A DNA stretch of 64,000 nt from Pelagimonas sp050633425 (GCF_050633425.1 NZ_JBOEGM010000035.1:45199-109198), one strand, 5' to 3'; numbered from the stretch's first letter, positions 8,934-17,764 are shown. Numbers and translations: made by a program. The notes: generated by a model from the letters alone, not told the origin.

Positions 8934-9656
8934 TTAGAAACGGGGGCTTTCTTCGCCCAGCCACTTGATGATCAGCTCGTTCAAGGTGCCGTCCTCTTTC
9001 ATCGAGGCCACAGCCGCATCGAATTTGCCGCGCAGCTCGGGGTCAGATTTGCGGAAGGCCATGCCGATGCCGCCGCCCAAAGGCACGTCGTCGCCAACGA
9101 ATTTCAGCTCATCGGCCGCTTCGACTTCTGGGATCAGATAGTCTTTGTCGGCTATAACTGCGTCCGCTTCACCAGATTTCACCGCTGCGATGGTTTCGTC
9201 AGGGGTTGGGAATTCCAGCAATGTCGCGCCGGTGTCGACCACGTGGTTGGCCTGAATGGTGCCTGTCTGAGCCGCAATCACGCCGCCTTCGAGGTCAGCA
9301 TCATCGGATATCGCCGCGTAGGCAGAGGGCGAGGGAGGTGTGTAGTTCTGTGAGAAATCAACAACTTCGGCGCGCTCAGCCGTGATCGACATGCCGGCGA
9401 TGATCGCGTCATAGTTGGACGACACCAGATTGGGAATGATGCTGTCCCAATCATTGGTAACCCATTCGCAGGTCAGCTCGGCGCGTTTGCACAGCTCATC
9501 GCCCAGCTCACGCTCAAATCCATCAACTTCGCCCGCATCGTTGAGGAAGTTGTATGGAGGGTAAGCGCCTTCGGTGCCCAAACGCACTGTATCGGCGGCC
9601 ATCGCTGCGCTTGCCAGCATCGCCAGAGCGGCGGTTCCAAGTAGAAGGTTTTTCAT
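8934..9656 (-). CDS. Periplasmic substrate-binding protein of polar amino acid/amine ABC transporter
   Basis: 240 residues with a clear Sec signal peptide (MKNLLLGTAALAMLASAAMA, cleavage before AD). The mature part starts with the classic binding-protein strand VRLGTEGAYPPYNFLND and has a DWDSIIPNLVSSNYDAIIAGMSIT block. These are marks of the HisJ/ArgT/LAO-type cluster (SBP_bac_3). It delivers basic or polar amino acids or related amines to the two permeases. Neighbouring polyamine-type enzymes point to an amine ligand, but HisJ-type folds more often bind amino acids, so a gamma-glutamyl or amino acid ligand is also possible. Confidence 0.9.
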   Translation of the reverse strand: MKNLLLGTAALAMLASAAMAADTVRLGTEGAYPPYNFLNDAGEVDGFERELGDELCKRAELTCEWVTNDWDSIIPNLVSSNYDAIIAGMSITAERAEVVDFSQNYTPPSPSAYAAISDDADLEGGVIAAQTGTIQANHVVDTGATLLEFPTPDETIAAVKSGEADAVIADKDYLIPEVEAADELKFVGDDVPLGGGIGMAFRKSDPELRGKFDAAVASMKEDGTLNELIIKWLGEESPRF

Positions 9657-9701
9657 TTATTGCTCCCTAGTTGAACTCCGGGGTTAAACCGGAACGCCAT
9701 G

Positions 9702-10478
9702 TTAGGCGTGTGTTGTTGACCGCAAAAACCCTTGCAGCCGTTCTGATTTTGGGGCGCCAAACAACTGATCTGGCGCGCCTTCTTCTTCGATCAGACCCTG
9801 ATGAAGAAAGACCACATGGTCAGACACATCAGAGGCCATTTTCATGTCATGGGTCACAATAAGCATCGTGCGCCCTTCTTGGGCGAGATCTTTGATGACT
9901 TTGACAACCTCTTGTTCCAATTCCGGGTCGAGCGCCGATGTCGGTTCATCAAAGAGCAACGCCTCGGGTTCCATGCACAAAGCGCGGGCAATGGCGGCAC
10001 GCTGTTGCTGACCACCGGACAATTGCGCCGGATAAACATCGCATTTGTCGCCGATCCCCACCTTGTCGAGATATTTGCGTGCCGAGGCTTCGGTTTCGGC
10101 TTTGTCTCGTCCCAAAACTGTGACCGGGGCCTCCATCACGTTTTGCAAGATCGTCATATGGGCCCATAGATTGAACTGTTGGAACACCATCGACAGATTG
10201 GTGCGAATGCGCAAAATCTGTTTGGCATCACCGGGATGACGCGCGAGGCCGGTGCCTTTCCAGATCACAGGTTCGCCTTTGAACAGGATATCGCCCTGCT
10301 GGCTGTCTTCGAGCAGGTTGCAACAGCGCAATAGCGTTGACTTGCCCGATCCTGAAGAGCCGATGAGAGACACCACATCGCCCGCATGGGCCGTGATGTC
10401 GACGCCTTTGAGAACCTCAAGCTGGCCATAGGCTTTGTGGAGGTTGCGGATCTCGATAACAGGGCTGGATGCGTTCAC
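9702..10478 (-). CDS. Amino-acid-type ABC transporter ATP-binding protein (HisP-like)
   Basis: 258-residue ATPase and first gene of the operon. Walker A GSSGSGKST at 40-48, Q-loop VFQQFNLWAHMT, signature LSGGQQQR, Walker B LLFDEPTSALDPE and the H-loop IVTHDM are intact. The insertion between Walker A and the Q-loop (GEPVIWKGTGLARHPGDAKQ) is seen in HisP of histidine/ornithine transporters and supports a basic-substrate system. The upstream 108-base gap before the PhnD-like gene probably holds the operon promoter. Confidence 0.92.
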   Translation of the reverse strand: MNASSPVIEIRNLHKAYGQLEVLKGVDITAHAGDVVSLIGSSGSGKSTLLRCCNLLEDSQQGDILFKGEPVIWKGTGLARHPGDAKQILRIRTNLSMVFQQFNLWAHMTILQNVMEAPVTVLGRDKAETEASARKYLDKVGIGDKCDVYPAQLSGGQQQRAAIARALCMEPEALLFDEPTSALDPELEQEVVKVIKDLAQEGRTMLIVTHDMKMASDVSDHVVFLHQGLIEEEGAPDQLFGAPKSERLQGFLRSTTHA

Positions 10479-10572
10479 GGGGGACCTTGGGCTAATGCAT
10501 TGTCTGGGTGTTGGCGATGAGAGTGCCGCAAAACTTTAGCCCGATGCAATGCGCAAAACGCGACCTTGGATA

Positions 10573-10616
10573 GTGCAAATGATGATTTACGATGCGTTAA
10601 CCTGTGCAAATTGCAC
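10573..10616. promoter_or_regulatory. Two GTGCAAA boxes upstream of the amine-transport operon
   Basis: GTGCAAA occurs at 10573-10579 and again at 10604-10610, where it forms the perfect palindrome GTGCAA-A-TTGCAC (10604-10616). The boxes are 31 bases apart, about three helical turns. The second lies within the last codons of the PhnD-like gene. A regulator binding here could control the operon starting at 10478. No specific regulator is assigned. Confidence 0.3.
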
Positions 10617-11342
10617 CGAGGGTGGGGTCGGAAGGTCGAGATATGCCGATTCTTTGAGCGTACATAGTGCATGCAACGAGATCGCTTTGCGTGCATCTTG
10701 GTCCAGATTGGCAATTGCACGTTGCAATGCGGTCCGAATCACCCGCGGGTCTTGTCGCAGGCTGGTGATATAGGGCGTCGCCGGTGTCGGGTGTGTGCGG
10801 GCGACTTCACGCAGGGATGCGGCATTTGGATCATGGCGTTTGATCAAACGCCAGGACATGGCATCCAGTGCAGCAAGATCACCCAAACCGCGCGCTACGG
10901 CCTGTGCCGAATTGACATGCCCGCCTGTTTCACCGGTGATATTTGGCGAAATCCCGAGGTCTGCGGCCTGAAACCAAAGCGCAGCGAAACCTGATTGGCT
11001 GTGGTTTTGGTTGATAAGAACCCGGGCGCGAAGAAGATCGGGCAGGGGGCGGGGATCATCGGCGCGGGCGATCATAACCGAATTGTAATATCCCGGCGGG
11101 CACCCAGGAAGCCGATAATCCGGGCTGCCGACCAGCTGAACCTTGCCGTGAAGACGCAGGCGAAAAGGCAGATTACAGGTTTGGGCCAGAACCAGGTTCG
11201 GTGACAGCCAATGTTCCCAAAGATCGCCGTTTCGGGTCAAATTGGATGGGCCAAAACCAAGCTCTTGGCGGGTCAGTGTCCAGAGTATGTCATTCGCCGC
11301 AAAGGTTTCGGCGCGGTCATACATCGGGAGGGCGGCAATCAT
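10587..11342 (-). CDS. PhnD-like phosphate/phosphonate-type binding protein without signal peptide
   Basis: 251 residues with the type II periplasmic-binding fold of the PhnD/SsuA group: N-terminal LPMYDR, QTCNLPF, LVGSPDY, ARVLINQNHSQSG, GGHVNSAQAVARG and LDAMSW follow the family's alternating strand/loop order. No signal peptide or lipobox is visible at the N-terminus, so the product may be cytoplasmic, or the true start is further upstream inside the TerB gene. It overlaps the TerB stop by 4 bases (coupled translation), and no permease or ATPase of this class is nearby. Ligand and role are unknown. Confidence 0.75.
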   Translation of the reverse strand: MIAALPMYDRAETFAANDILWTLTRQELGFGPSNLTRNGDLWEHWLSPNLVLAQTCNLPFRLRLHGKVQLVGSPDYRLPGCPPGYYNSVMIARADDPRPLPDLLRARVLINQNHSQSGFAALWFQAADLGISPNITGETGGHVNSAQAVARGLGDLAALDAMSWRLIKRHDPNAASLREVARTHPTPATPYITSLRQDPRVIRTALQRAIANLDQDARKAISLHALCTLKESAYLDLPTPPSVQFAQVNAS

Positions 11343-11779
11343 TGCGCGCGTTCAACCCTTTGGCGGGCCAAAGCGGAATCGCGATCATTGATCCCCAACA
11401 TTGAAGAGACCAGCCGAAGCAAGGCGTCTTCGTGCTGATCACGTGCGCCATCGGCCAAGGCCACTTGCCACAGGGCTTCGATCACTGCGATACGGTCGTC
11501 CAGTGGCACCGCGTCTTTGATCTCTCGGGTAAAGCGGACCGTGTCGGGGGCCTCTTCTTCCAGAGTTTCGGCAAGCCCGCGCAGGGTCAGCGCGTCCGCC
11601 TCAGACAGCTCATAGCGGGCCTGTGTCACCTGCAAAATGCGCGCCTGTTCGTCGGCGTCGTAAAAACCGTCAGACCGGGCGACGCGAACCAACAAAGCAG
11701 TCAGCGCAAGGCGGCAGTCCTCGGCGGGAAGCGAACCGGATGTGGCTCCGGTCAGGCGCGTAAGAAATGATCCAAACAT
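11339..11779 (-). CDS. TerB-family protein
   Basis: 146-residue all-helical protein with the TerB/DjlA-type domain, including LTALLVRVARSDGFYDADEQ (helix-acidic turn-helix), and the repeated IEALWQVALADGARDQHEDALLRLVSSMLG half. TerB-like domains bind metal ions and are linked to stress responses; no other ter genes are present, so tellurite resistance should not be assumed. It is coupled to the PhnD-like gene and sits 97 bases from a second TerB gene on the same strand. Confidence 0.8.
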   Translation of the reverse strand: MFGSFLTRLTGATSGSLPAEDCRLALTALLVRVARSDGFYDADEQARILQVTQARYELSEADALTLRGLAETLEEEAPDTVRFTREIKDAVPLDDRIAVIEALWQVALADGARDQHEDALLRLVSSMLGINDRDSALARQRVERAQ

Positions 11780-11876
11780 AACTGACTATATAGGGCCGGA
11801 TTGGGCGATGCTCAATCCGGCGTAGATTTTGAGTTGTAGTTCGCGGGCCGGTCACAGGCGGAGCCGGGTTTGGCCC

Positions 11877-12320
11877 CTAGGGAATGGACGCGGCGAGGCG
11901 CGCGGCCTCAGAATCCTGCGCGTCGACCCCCAGCACCTTTTCGATCAAATCAACAAGGGCGGTTTCGCGTTCGTCGGAAATTCCGTCGGCGATGACAACC
12001 TGCCACAGCGCTTCGACCTTTTCACGCCGGTGATCATATTCGACATTGTCGCGGATCAACTGGGCCATTTCGCTGTCGTCTTCGATGGAAAATGCCAGTT
12101 TTTCACAGGTTGCCCGCATTTTTGCGGCCTCAATCGGGTTGAGATCATAGGCTTTGGCAAGAATACGGTCGATTTGTTCGATCTCTTCAAACAGATACGC
12201 TTTGTCGGCCATGGCCACACGGACCAGCAATGTGCCGAGCGCCAGTTTGGCGTCTGGTTTCGGCAGCGGTGCCTCGGGCACGTGTTTGCGTTGGAAAAAC
12301 GATGTTAGTTGCTCAAGCAT
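11877..12320 (-). CDS. TerB-family protein, tandem paralog
   Basis: 147 residues. GTLLVRVAMADKAYLFEEIEQ and VEALWQVVIADGISDERETALVDLIEKVLG match the two acidic helix pairs of TerB and align with the neighbour at 11339-11779, so the two genes are tandem paralogs. The start is placed at 12320, nine bases after GGGAGGG, rather than six codons upstream at 12338, where that same purine run is inside the coding region. Function unknown beyond the family fold. Confidence 0.8.
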   Translation of the reverse strand: MLEQLTSFFQRKHVPEAPLPKPDAKLALGTLLVRVAMADKAYLFEEIEQIDRILAKAYDLNPIEAAKMRATCEKLAFSIEDDSEMAQLIRDNVEYDHRREKVEALWQVVIADGISDERETALVDLIEKVLGVDAQDSEAARLAASIP

Positions 12321-12456
12321 CAGGATTATCCCTCCCATTCACCCCGCGGCAGGAAGATCGCCGCGGACCACTCCTAACACATCTTAGAGCCGCGTCACTA
12401 TTGACGTTTCGTTCAGACCATTGGGGACATCGCCGAATGCGGTGTTCGCCCAGAAC

Positions 12457-13245
12457 TTAGCCCTTAGCCAGTAAGGCGGCGAAACGGATGGACAGTTTTT
12501 GCGCATATTCGCTGAGCCCCCAGGGCGGGTTGACCACAAACATGCCCGAGCCGACCATCCCATGCCCCTTACGCGCCGCCGGAAAGCTAACCTCGTGGCG
12601 CAAGGCTTGGGGGAAGGACGATGTGAGCGCTTGCATCATCGGGGCATGACGTTTGTCGGCAAGGATCGGATACCAAAGCATCAACACGCCAACATTCCAT
12701 TTGCGATGCAGCTGGGCCATGGCGGCGGGAATGGTCTTGTAGTCGGATTTGATTTCCCAAGAAGGGTCAATCAACAAAATCCCACGGCGCGGCGTCGGTG
12801 GCGACAGGCTCTGGGCCAGTTCAAGACCATCTTGTTGGTAGATCTTGGTGGTGTGGCTGCGGGCATTTTTGCGCAGGGCCGCGTTTTCGCCGGGGTGCAA
12901 TTCGGCCAAATGCAGGCTGTCATCCGCACGCAACAGCGCCTGTGCAATCAAGGGCGAGCCGGGATAGGCCGTATCACCATGGGCCGATTTCGTTTTGGCA
13001 AGGGCGCGCATATAGGGGCTGTTGGCCTCAAACCAATCTGCAACTTGGAGGATTCCTTTGGCCGCCTCGCCGGTTTTTTGCGCATCTGCATCCGTCAAAT
13101 CATAAAGCCCGCGCCCGGAATGGCTTTCGATATAGGTGAGCGGTTTTTCCTTTTGTGTCATGTAATCAAGCACAAAGGCGAGAATGGCATGCTTGTGCAC
13201 ATCGGCCAGATTCCCGGCATGAAAGCTATGTTGATATGACAGCAT
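12457..13245 (-). CDS. rlmJ: 23S rRNA (adenine(2030)-N6)-methyltransferase RlmJ
   Basis: 262-residue methyltransferase. It begins MLSYQHSFHAGNLADVHKH, the conserved RlmJ N-terminus, has the SAM-region ESHSGRGLYDL and the catalytic block LLIDPSWE (RlmJ has DPPYE-like; here DPSWE). It methylates A2030 in 23S rRNA. The start at 13245 follows a G-rich Shine-Dalgarno and matches the family N-terminus; the 17-residue upstream extension to 13296 is not conserved. It is monocistronic. Confidence 0.92.
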   Translation of the reverse strand: MLSYQHSFHAGNLADVHKHAILAFVLDYMTQKEKPLTYIESHSGRGLYDLTDADAQKTGEAAKGILQVADWFEANSPYMRALAKTKSAHGDTAYPGSPLIAQALLRADDSLHLAELHPGENAALRKNARSHTTKIYQQDGLELAQSLSPPTPRRGILLIDPSWEIKSDYKTIPAAMAQLHRKWNVGVLMLWYPILADKRHAPMMQALTSSFPQALRHEVSFPAARKGHGMVGSGMFVVNPPWGLSEYAQKLSIRFAALLAKG

Positions 13246-13433
13246 GATAAGCCCCCCACTGGACGTGCCCCCGTCATATGCCGCCTGAGCGCACATAGGT
13301 CTAGGTCGAAGTGCTTGAACTTGACTATTTGGTCAGTAAAATGTCATCGGATTTGGCGGCACCATTTAGGTGGCCGCGGCCGCGATATTTTAGCCGGGTT
13401 ATTTTGGCTGGACGAATTTACAGGACGCACTGA

Positions 13434-13901
13434 ATGAACAAACCATTGGAGCATGACGGCAAAGAGCAGGAGCTGTTTGATTATCTGCGCATCTTTGTAA
13501 TGTTCTGGCAAAAGATCGATTTCATCTGGGGGCTGTTCATCACATCTTACATCCCGCTGTTTGGTTTCTTGCATTTCTACCAAGGCCAAATCGGCGGGTC
13601 GTTTGGACTCTTGTTCATTATTGCCATTGGGGCTTTTACCTGGGTCAACGGCGCGGCGCTTCGGGCGCATTATGATCTGGCCAATACGATGAGCAAAGAG
13701 TTCCGTCGCAACAACCGCAGCTATCCCGACCTAAACGCCGCGCTGTTGCGCACCGCCAATGACGGCAAAGAGCGCCTGGTGCTGTTCACCCACGGCTTTG
13801 CCTTTGCCGGGTTTCTCTACATGATGGGCGAACGGGTTGGCGAAACCCTGTGCGGAACCAAAAACGGTTGGGGCTGTTTGATTGGGTCGGTGTTTGGGTA
13901 G
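13434..13901 (+). CDS. Hypothetical inner-membrane protein
   Basis: 155 residues, unrecognised. Three likely membrane segments are visible: about 29-47 (FIWGLFITSYIPLFGFLHF), 55-75 (GSFGLLFIIAIGAFTWVNG) and 117-132 (LVLFTHGFAFAGFLYMMG). A charged loop of about 35 residues lies between spans two and three, and two cysteines sit near the C-terminus. It faces away from rlmJ and has no operon partner. Confidence 0.6.
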   Translation: MNKPLEHDGKEQELFDYLRIFVMFWQKIDFIWGLFITSYIPLFGFLHFYQGQIGGSFGLLFIIAIGAFTWVNGAALRAHYDLANTMSKEFRRNNRSYPDLNAALLRTANDGKERLVLFTHGFAFAGFLYMMGERVGETLCGTKNGWGCLIGSVFG

Positions 13902-13932
13902 GGCGGTACTCCGCCCGCCCCGTGATCAGGGG

Positions 13933-14274
13933 TTACTTTAGAAAGTAACGATTGCCCTTTTTCTTGCCGGGGTTGCGAAATTCAACACCTACCAATTTGC
14001 CGTCTTTGTTCTGCACGGCGACAACATTTTGGCAGCCATCCAATTTGAACATCGCGATTTTGCGGCAATACATGCCGTCCTTGAATTCCCAAGTGCCTTT
14101 ATAGGCTTTGCCATCGAACTTGCCTTCGACCATGCCGTTGCTGCGGATATAAGCATCCGAAACTTTGCTATTGCCCATCGGTTTGTCCAAAATGGCAGTG
14201 ACAGTCGCGACGGTATCAGCCTGTGCCAGAGTTGCCGACAGAACCAAAGTCAGCGTTAACAGAGTTTTTTTCAT
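13933..14274 (-). CDS. Small secreted protein, DUF2147-like
   Basis: 113 residues with a Sec signal peptide (MKKTLLTLTLVLSATLAQA, cleavage before DT). The mature domain of about 94 residues is beta-rich, with GKAYKGTWEFKDGMYCRKI and a second Cys in LDGCQNV, which may form a disulfide. The start at 14274 is chosen because GAGGA lies six bases upstream; the ATG two codons earlier overlaps that site. The DUF2147 resemblance is weak. Function unknown. Confidence 0.6.
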   Translation of the reverse strand: MKKTLLTLTLVLSATLAQADTVATVTAILDKPMGNSKVSDAYIRSNGMVEGKFDGKAYKGTWEFKDGMYCRKIAMFKLDGCQNVVAVQNKDGKLVGVEFRNPGKKKGNRYFLK

Positions 14275-14343
14275 TACCATTCCTCACTTTAAGTGCTGGA
14301 ACACTAGTGAGGATTAACTGGCCACGCAACAAATGAAACTATC

Positions 14344-14383
14344 CGAAAAAAAGAAAAGCCCCAGAGAATTCTCCGGGGCTTTG
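14344..14383 (-). terminator. Rho-independent terminator of pyrG
   Basis: On the minus strand, a stem AAAGCCCC/GGGGCTTT with an inner GAG/CTC extension is followed by TTTTCTTTTTTT. It lies a few bases past the pyrG stop. Confidence 0.88.
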
Positions 14384-14389
14384 AAGGGG

Positions 14390-16033
14390 TTAGACGAGGC
14401 GTGATGCCTCTTTCGCTGCGCGCACAAAATCCTTGAACAAGGGGTGCGGATCAAAGGGTTTGGATTTCAGTTCGGGGTGGAACTGAACACCGATAAACCA
14501 CGGGTGATCAGGCCATTCGACGATCTCAGGCAGCTTGCCATCGGGGGACATGCCCGAGAAACGCAGACCTGCTTGTTCAAGCTGATCGCGGTATTTGATG
14601 TCGACCTCGTAGCGGTGACGATGACGTTCATCGATGGTTTGCGTGCCATAGACATTGGCCACCAATGACCCTTCGTTCAGAACCGCGTCATAGGCCCCCA
14701 GACGCATGGTGCCACCCTTGGCGTCGGTGACCTTGCGGTTGACCTTTTCATTGCCCTGCACCCATTCCTTGAGGTGATAGACAACGGGTTCGAAACGCTT
14801 TTCACCGGCTTCATGGTCAAACTCTTCGGAGCCAGCCTTGGCCACACCGGCGACGTTGCGCGCCGCTTCGATAACCGCGACCTGCATACCAAGACAGATG
14901 CCAAGATAGGGCACTTTGTTTTCGCGCGCGAATTGGGCAGCTTTGATTTTGCCTTCGGTGCCACGTTCGCCAAAGCCACCGGGCACCAGAATCGCGTCAT
15001 ATTTTTCAAGATGAGGGGCGGCGTCTTCGCGTTCGAAGATTTCGGCGTCGACCCATTCAATATTGACTTTGACCCGGTTGGCCATGCCGCCATGGGTCAG
15101 CGCTTCGGCGATAGATTTATAGGCGTCTTCGAGCTGAATATATTTGCCGACAATCGCGACGGTTACTTCGCCTTCGGGGTTGAACACGCGGTCGGCGACG
15201 TCATCCCATTTGGCGAGGTTCGGCTTGGGGGCAGGGGCGATACCAAAGGCATCCAACACCGCCTGATCCATGCCTTCGCGATGATAGGCAAGCGGGGCTT
15301 CATAGATGGATTTGAGATCCTGCGCAGCAATCACGCTATCGGGGCGCACGTTGCAGAAAAGCGCGAGTTTTTCGCGCTCTTTCTTTGGAATAGGCCCTTC
15401 TGAGCGGCAAACGAGGATGTCAGGTGCGAGACCAATGGACCGCAGCTCCTTTACCGAGTGCTGGGTGGGTTTGGTCTTAAGCTCACCCGATGCCTTGATA
15501 AACGGCAGCAAAGTCAGGTGCATAAACACGCATTGGCCGCGCGCTTTGTCATTGGCGAATTGGCGGATGGCTTCGAAGAAGGGCAGGCCTTCAATATCAC
15601 CCACTGTTCCACCAATTTCGCAGAGCATGAAATCGACGTCGTCTTCGCCAATGCTGATGAAGTCTTTGATTTCATTGGTCACATGCGGAATGACCTGAAT
15701 GGTTTTGCCAAGGTAATCGCCGCGACGCTCTTTTTCCAAAACATTGGTGTAGATGCGGCCCGAGCTGACGGAATCGGTTCGGTTGGCCGGCACACCGGTG
15801 AAGCGCTCGTAATGCCCAAGATCGAGATCGGTCTCGGCGCCATCGTCTGTCACAAAGACTTCGCCATGTTCAAACGGCGACATGGTTCCGGGGTCAACGT
15901 TGAGATAGGGGTCAAGCTTGCGCAGGCGAACCGAATAGCCGCGCGCCTGTAAAAGTGCCCCCAGCGCAGCAGAAGCCAGGCCCTTGCCAAGCGAAGAGAC
16001 CACACCGCCGGTGATAAAGATAAAGCGTGCCAT
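14390..16033 (-). CDS. pyrG: CTP synthase
   Basis: 547 residues, normal length. The N-terminal amidoligase domain starts FIFITGGVVSSLGKG (phosphate-binding loop) and carries the SFDPYLNVDPGTM-like block. The C-terminal class I amidotransferase has the nucleophile Cys380 in GICLGMQ and the His-Glu pair in QFHPELKS. It converts UTP to CTP using glutamine. The pyrG-secG neighbourhood, on the same strand, is common in alphaproteobacteria; here secG lies 572 bases upstream with its own terminator, so pyrG has its own promoter. Confidence 0.98.
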   Translation of the reverse strand: MARFIFITGGVVSSLGKGLASAALGALLQARGYSVRLRKLDPYLNVDPGTMSPFEHGEVFVTDDGAETDLDLGHYERFTGVPANRTDSVSSGRIYTNVLEKERRGDYLGKTIQVIPHVTNEIKDFISIGEDDVDFMLCEIGGTVGDIEGLPFFEAIRQFANDKARGQCVFMHLTLLPFIKASGELKTKPTQHSVKELRSIGLAPDILVCRSEGPIPKKEREKLALFCNVRPDSVIAAQDLKSIYEAPLAYHREGMDQAVLDAFGIAPAPKPNLAKWDDVADRVFNPEGEVTVAIVGKYIQLEDAYKSIAEALTHGGMANRVKVNIEWVDAEIFEREDAAPHLEKYDAILVPGGFGERGTEGKIKAAQFARENKVPYLGICLGMQVAVIEAARNVAGVAKAGSEEFDHEAGEKRFEPVVYHLKEWVQGNEKVNRKVTDAKGGTMRLGAYDAVLNEGSLVANVYGTQTIDERHRHRYEVDIKYRDQLEQAGLRFSGMSPDGKLPEIVEWPDHPWFIGVQFHPELKSKPFDPHPLFKDFVRAAKEASRLV

Positions 16034-16550
16034 ATTGGGCTAACCCCGTGATTTTGCGTATTATTATGAGCTTTGGCTGAGATTTTGCCGAGCTATATCA
16101 CGGGAGCCGAGATATAGAGGATTCGAGAGGCGTTGGCAAGGTCAGCGCAAGATGATGTTGCCAGATTTTCGAATCTAGCAAGCGGTTGTGGAGATGCCCA
16201 AAACGCCGGTGCGACAAACCGAAATGTTTAACCGCAGCGTTTGGACGATTTTGTGCGGCTGTAGCGCATGTGCGGCGCGCTGTTTGCCCGGTGGACTGAG
16301 GGCTCTGATTTCCGGTGTGCATGATCATGTGGGGTTTTCCATGCTCAGCGGACTTGTCGCGACAGCTGCAACGCCCATGGCAGACCACGTCGAAGCATCG
16401 AAAGTGGCGAAGAGCATTGCGCTATCAAGACCTGAACAGCGCGCGCTGACGGTGAACAACATGACCACACCTATGTTTTGAGATCGGTTGAGAGGGCGAG
16501 GTTTAAGAAATTTCCGAGTCGACAGCCAAGGGCAACGAAACACATATCCA
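16034..16550. other. Intergenic region without a supportable gene
   Basis: This 0.5-kb gap must hold the pyrG promoter near its left end. Short open frames exist on both strands (for example plus 16188-16481, Cys-rich), but none has a convincing ribosome site or family resemblance. No RNA gene was recognised. Confidence 0.4.
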
Positions 16551-16582
16551 AAAAGAAGGGGCGGCTGTTGAGCCGCCCTTTT
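16551..16582 (-). terminator. Rho-independent terminator of secG
   Basis: Stem GGGCGGCT/AGCCGCCC with a 4-base loop; on the minus strand it is followed by TTCTTTTT. It lies 24 bases past the secG stop. Confidence 0.88.
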
Positions 16583-16605
16583 CGGTTATGCCGATGTGTC
16601 CGGCT

Positions 16606-16980
16606 TTAGTCGGCGCGTGGCACCAGCGGCGCGTCTGCATCGCCGCCCGCTGTTGGCGGAGGAAGCAAAGCATCCGTATCAAGGTCACCGACCGCTGGGG
16701 CGGTTTGCTCAACCGCCGGGGCGCTGCCGCCGACACGGTCAAGAATAGAGCTACCAGAAGCGTTTTTCGCCGAAATCACCGTCAGCGTAATCGAGGTGAT
16801 TATAAAGGCCGTCGCCAAAACCCATGTGACCTTGCCCATAGCTGTTGCCGCTGAGCGTTGGCTCATTGCGCCGCCACCGCCGCCCATCCCAAGGCCACCG
16901 CCTTCGGAACGCTGCATGAGAACCACGCCAATCAAGGCGAGGGCAAGAAGAAGGTGGACGATAAGGATTACGTTTTCCAT
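16606..16980 (-). CDS. secG: Protein translocase subunit SecG
   Basis: 124 residues. MENVILIVHLLLALALIGVVLMQ is the first membrane helix, followed by the family's Gly-rich loop (SEGGGLGMGGGGG) and the second helix VTWVLATAFIITSITLTVIS. The tail is Pro/Asp-rich and variable. SecG is the accessory subunit of the SecYEG channel. The start at 16980 gives the canonical N-terminus; the longer frame to 17133 is an uncharacteristic Arg/Ser-rich leader. Confidence 0.95.
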   Translation of the reverse strand: MENVILIVHLLLALALIGVVLMQRSEGGGLGMGGGGGAMSQRSAATAMGKVTWVLATAFIITSITLTVISAKNASGSSILDRVGGSAPAVEQTAPAVGDLDTDALLPPPTAGGDADAPLVPRAD

Positions 16981-17131
16981 GGGGCCTGCAGCATACGTTC
17001 GGTTCTGTCGGGCTATGTAGGGGATGCGCGGGTGCGGTGCAAGCAGTAGTCGCGCCCGAATGACCGGAAAGGCGCAGGAAAGGCAAAGGAAAGCACTGGA
17101 CGGATGGCTATAGCGCGGCCATGATCGCGCC

Positions 17132-17764
17132 ATGCCACATGATCACCACGATGACAGTCATCCCCATTCGCTTTTGCCTCCTGACCCTGCATTGCGGGTC
17201 AAGGCCTTGGAAACATTACTGGAACGCAAAGGGTTGCTTGACCCTGCAGCGCTTGATGAGATCATTGAAACCTATGCGCACAAGGTGGGCCCCAAGAACG
17301 GAGCGCGCGTTGTTGCCCGCGCTTGGGTGGATGCAGATTTTCACAAGGCGTTGATGTCAGACGCGACCGAAGCGGTCTCGCAGATGGGGTTTTATGGCCG
17401 TCAGGGCGAACATATGGTGGCGGTCGAGAACACTGAGGCGCTGCATAACATCGTCGTTTGCACGCTGTGTTCGTGCTATCCGTGGCCTTTGTTGGGAATT
17501 CCGCCCGGTTGGTACAAGTCCGACGCCTATCGCGCCCGTGTGGTGCGCGAACCACGGGCGGTGTTGGCGGATTTTGGCGTCGAATTGCCCAAAGGCCAAA
17601 AGGTGCGTGTTTGGGATTCGACCGCTGAGGTGCGGTATTTGGTGATCCCAAGACGACCTGCAGGAACGGATGGACTGAGTGAAGAGGCCTTGGCGGCGCT
17701 GGTGACGCGCGATTCGATGATCGGAACCGGATTGGCATTGTTGCCAGATGGGGCGCAAACATGA
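17132..17764 (+). CDS. nthA: Nitrile hydratase subunit alpha, cobalt type
   Basis: 210 residues with a His-rich N-terminus. The metal-binding claw VCTLCSCYPW places ligands Cys110, Cys113, Ser114 and Cys115. Thr between the first Cys and Leu is the mark of Co(III) enzymes (Fe enzymes have Ser there), an assignment from established family knowledge. It hydrates nitriles to amides in the cytoplasm with the beta subunit. The stop overlaps the beta start by 4 bases. No amidase gene is adjacent, so the amide product must be processed elsewhere. Confidence 0.95.
   Translation: MPHDHHDDSHPHSLLPPDPALRVKALETLLERKGLLDPAALDEIIETYAHKVGPKNGARVVARAWVDADFHKALMSDATEAVSQMGFYGRQGEHMVAVENTEALHNIVVCTLCSCYPWPLLGIPPGWYKSDAYRARVVREPRAVLADFGVELPKGQKVRVWDSTAEVRYLVIPRRPAGTDGLSEEALAALVTRDSMIGTGLALLPDGAQT

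Noticed and set aside
16188..16481. Cys-rich 97-residue plus-strand frame between pyrG and secG
   Set aside because: No ribosome site and no family resemblance; composition does not look coding.
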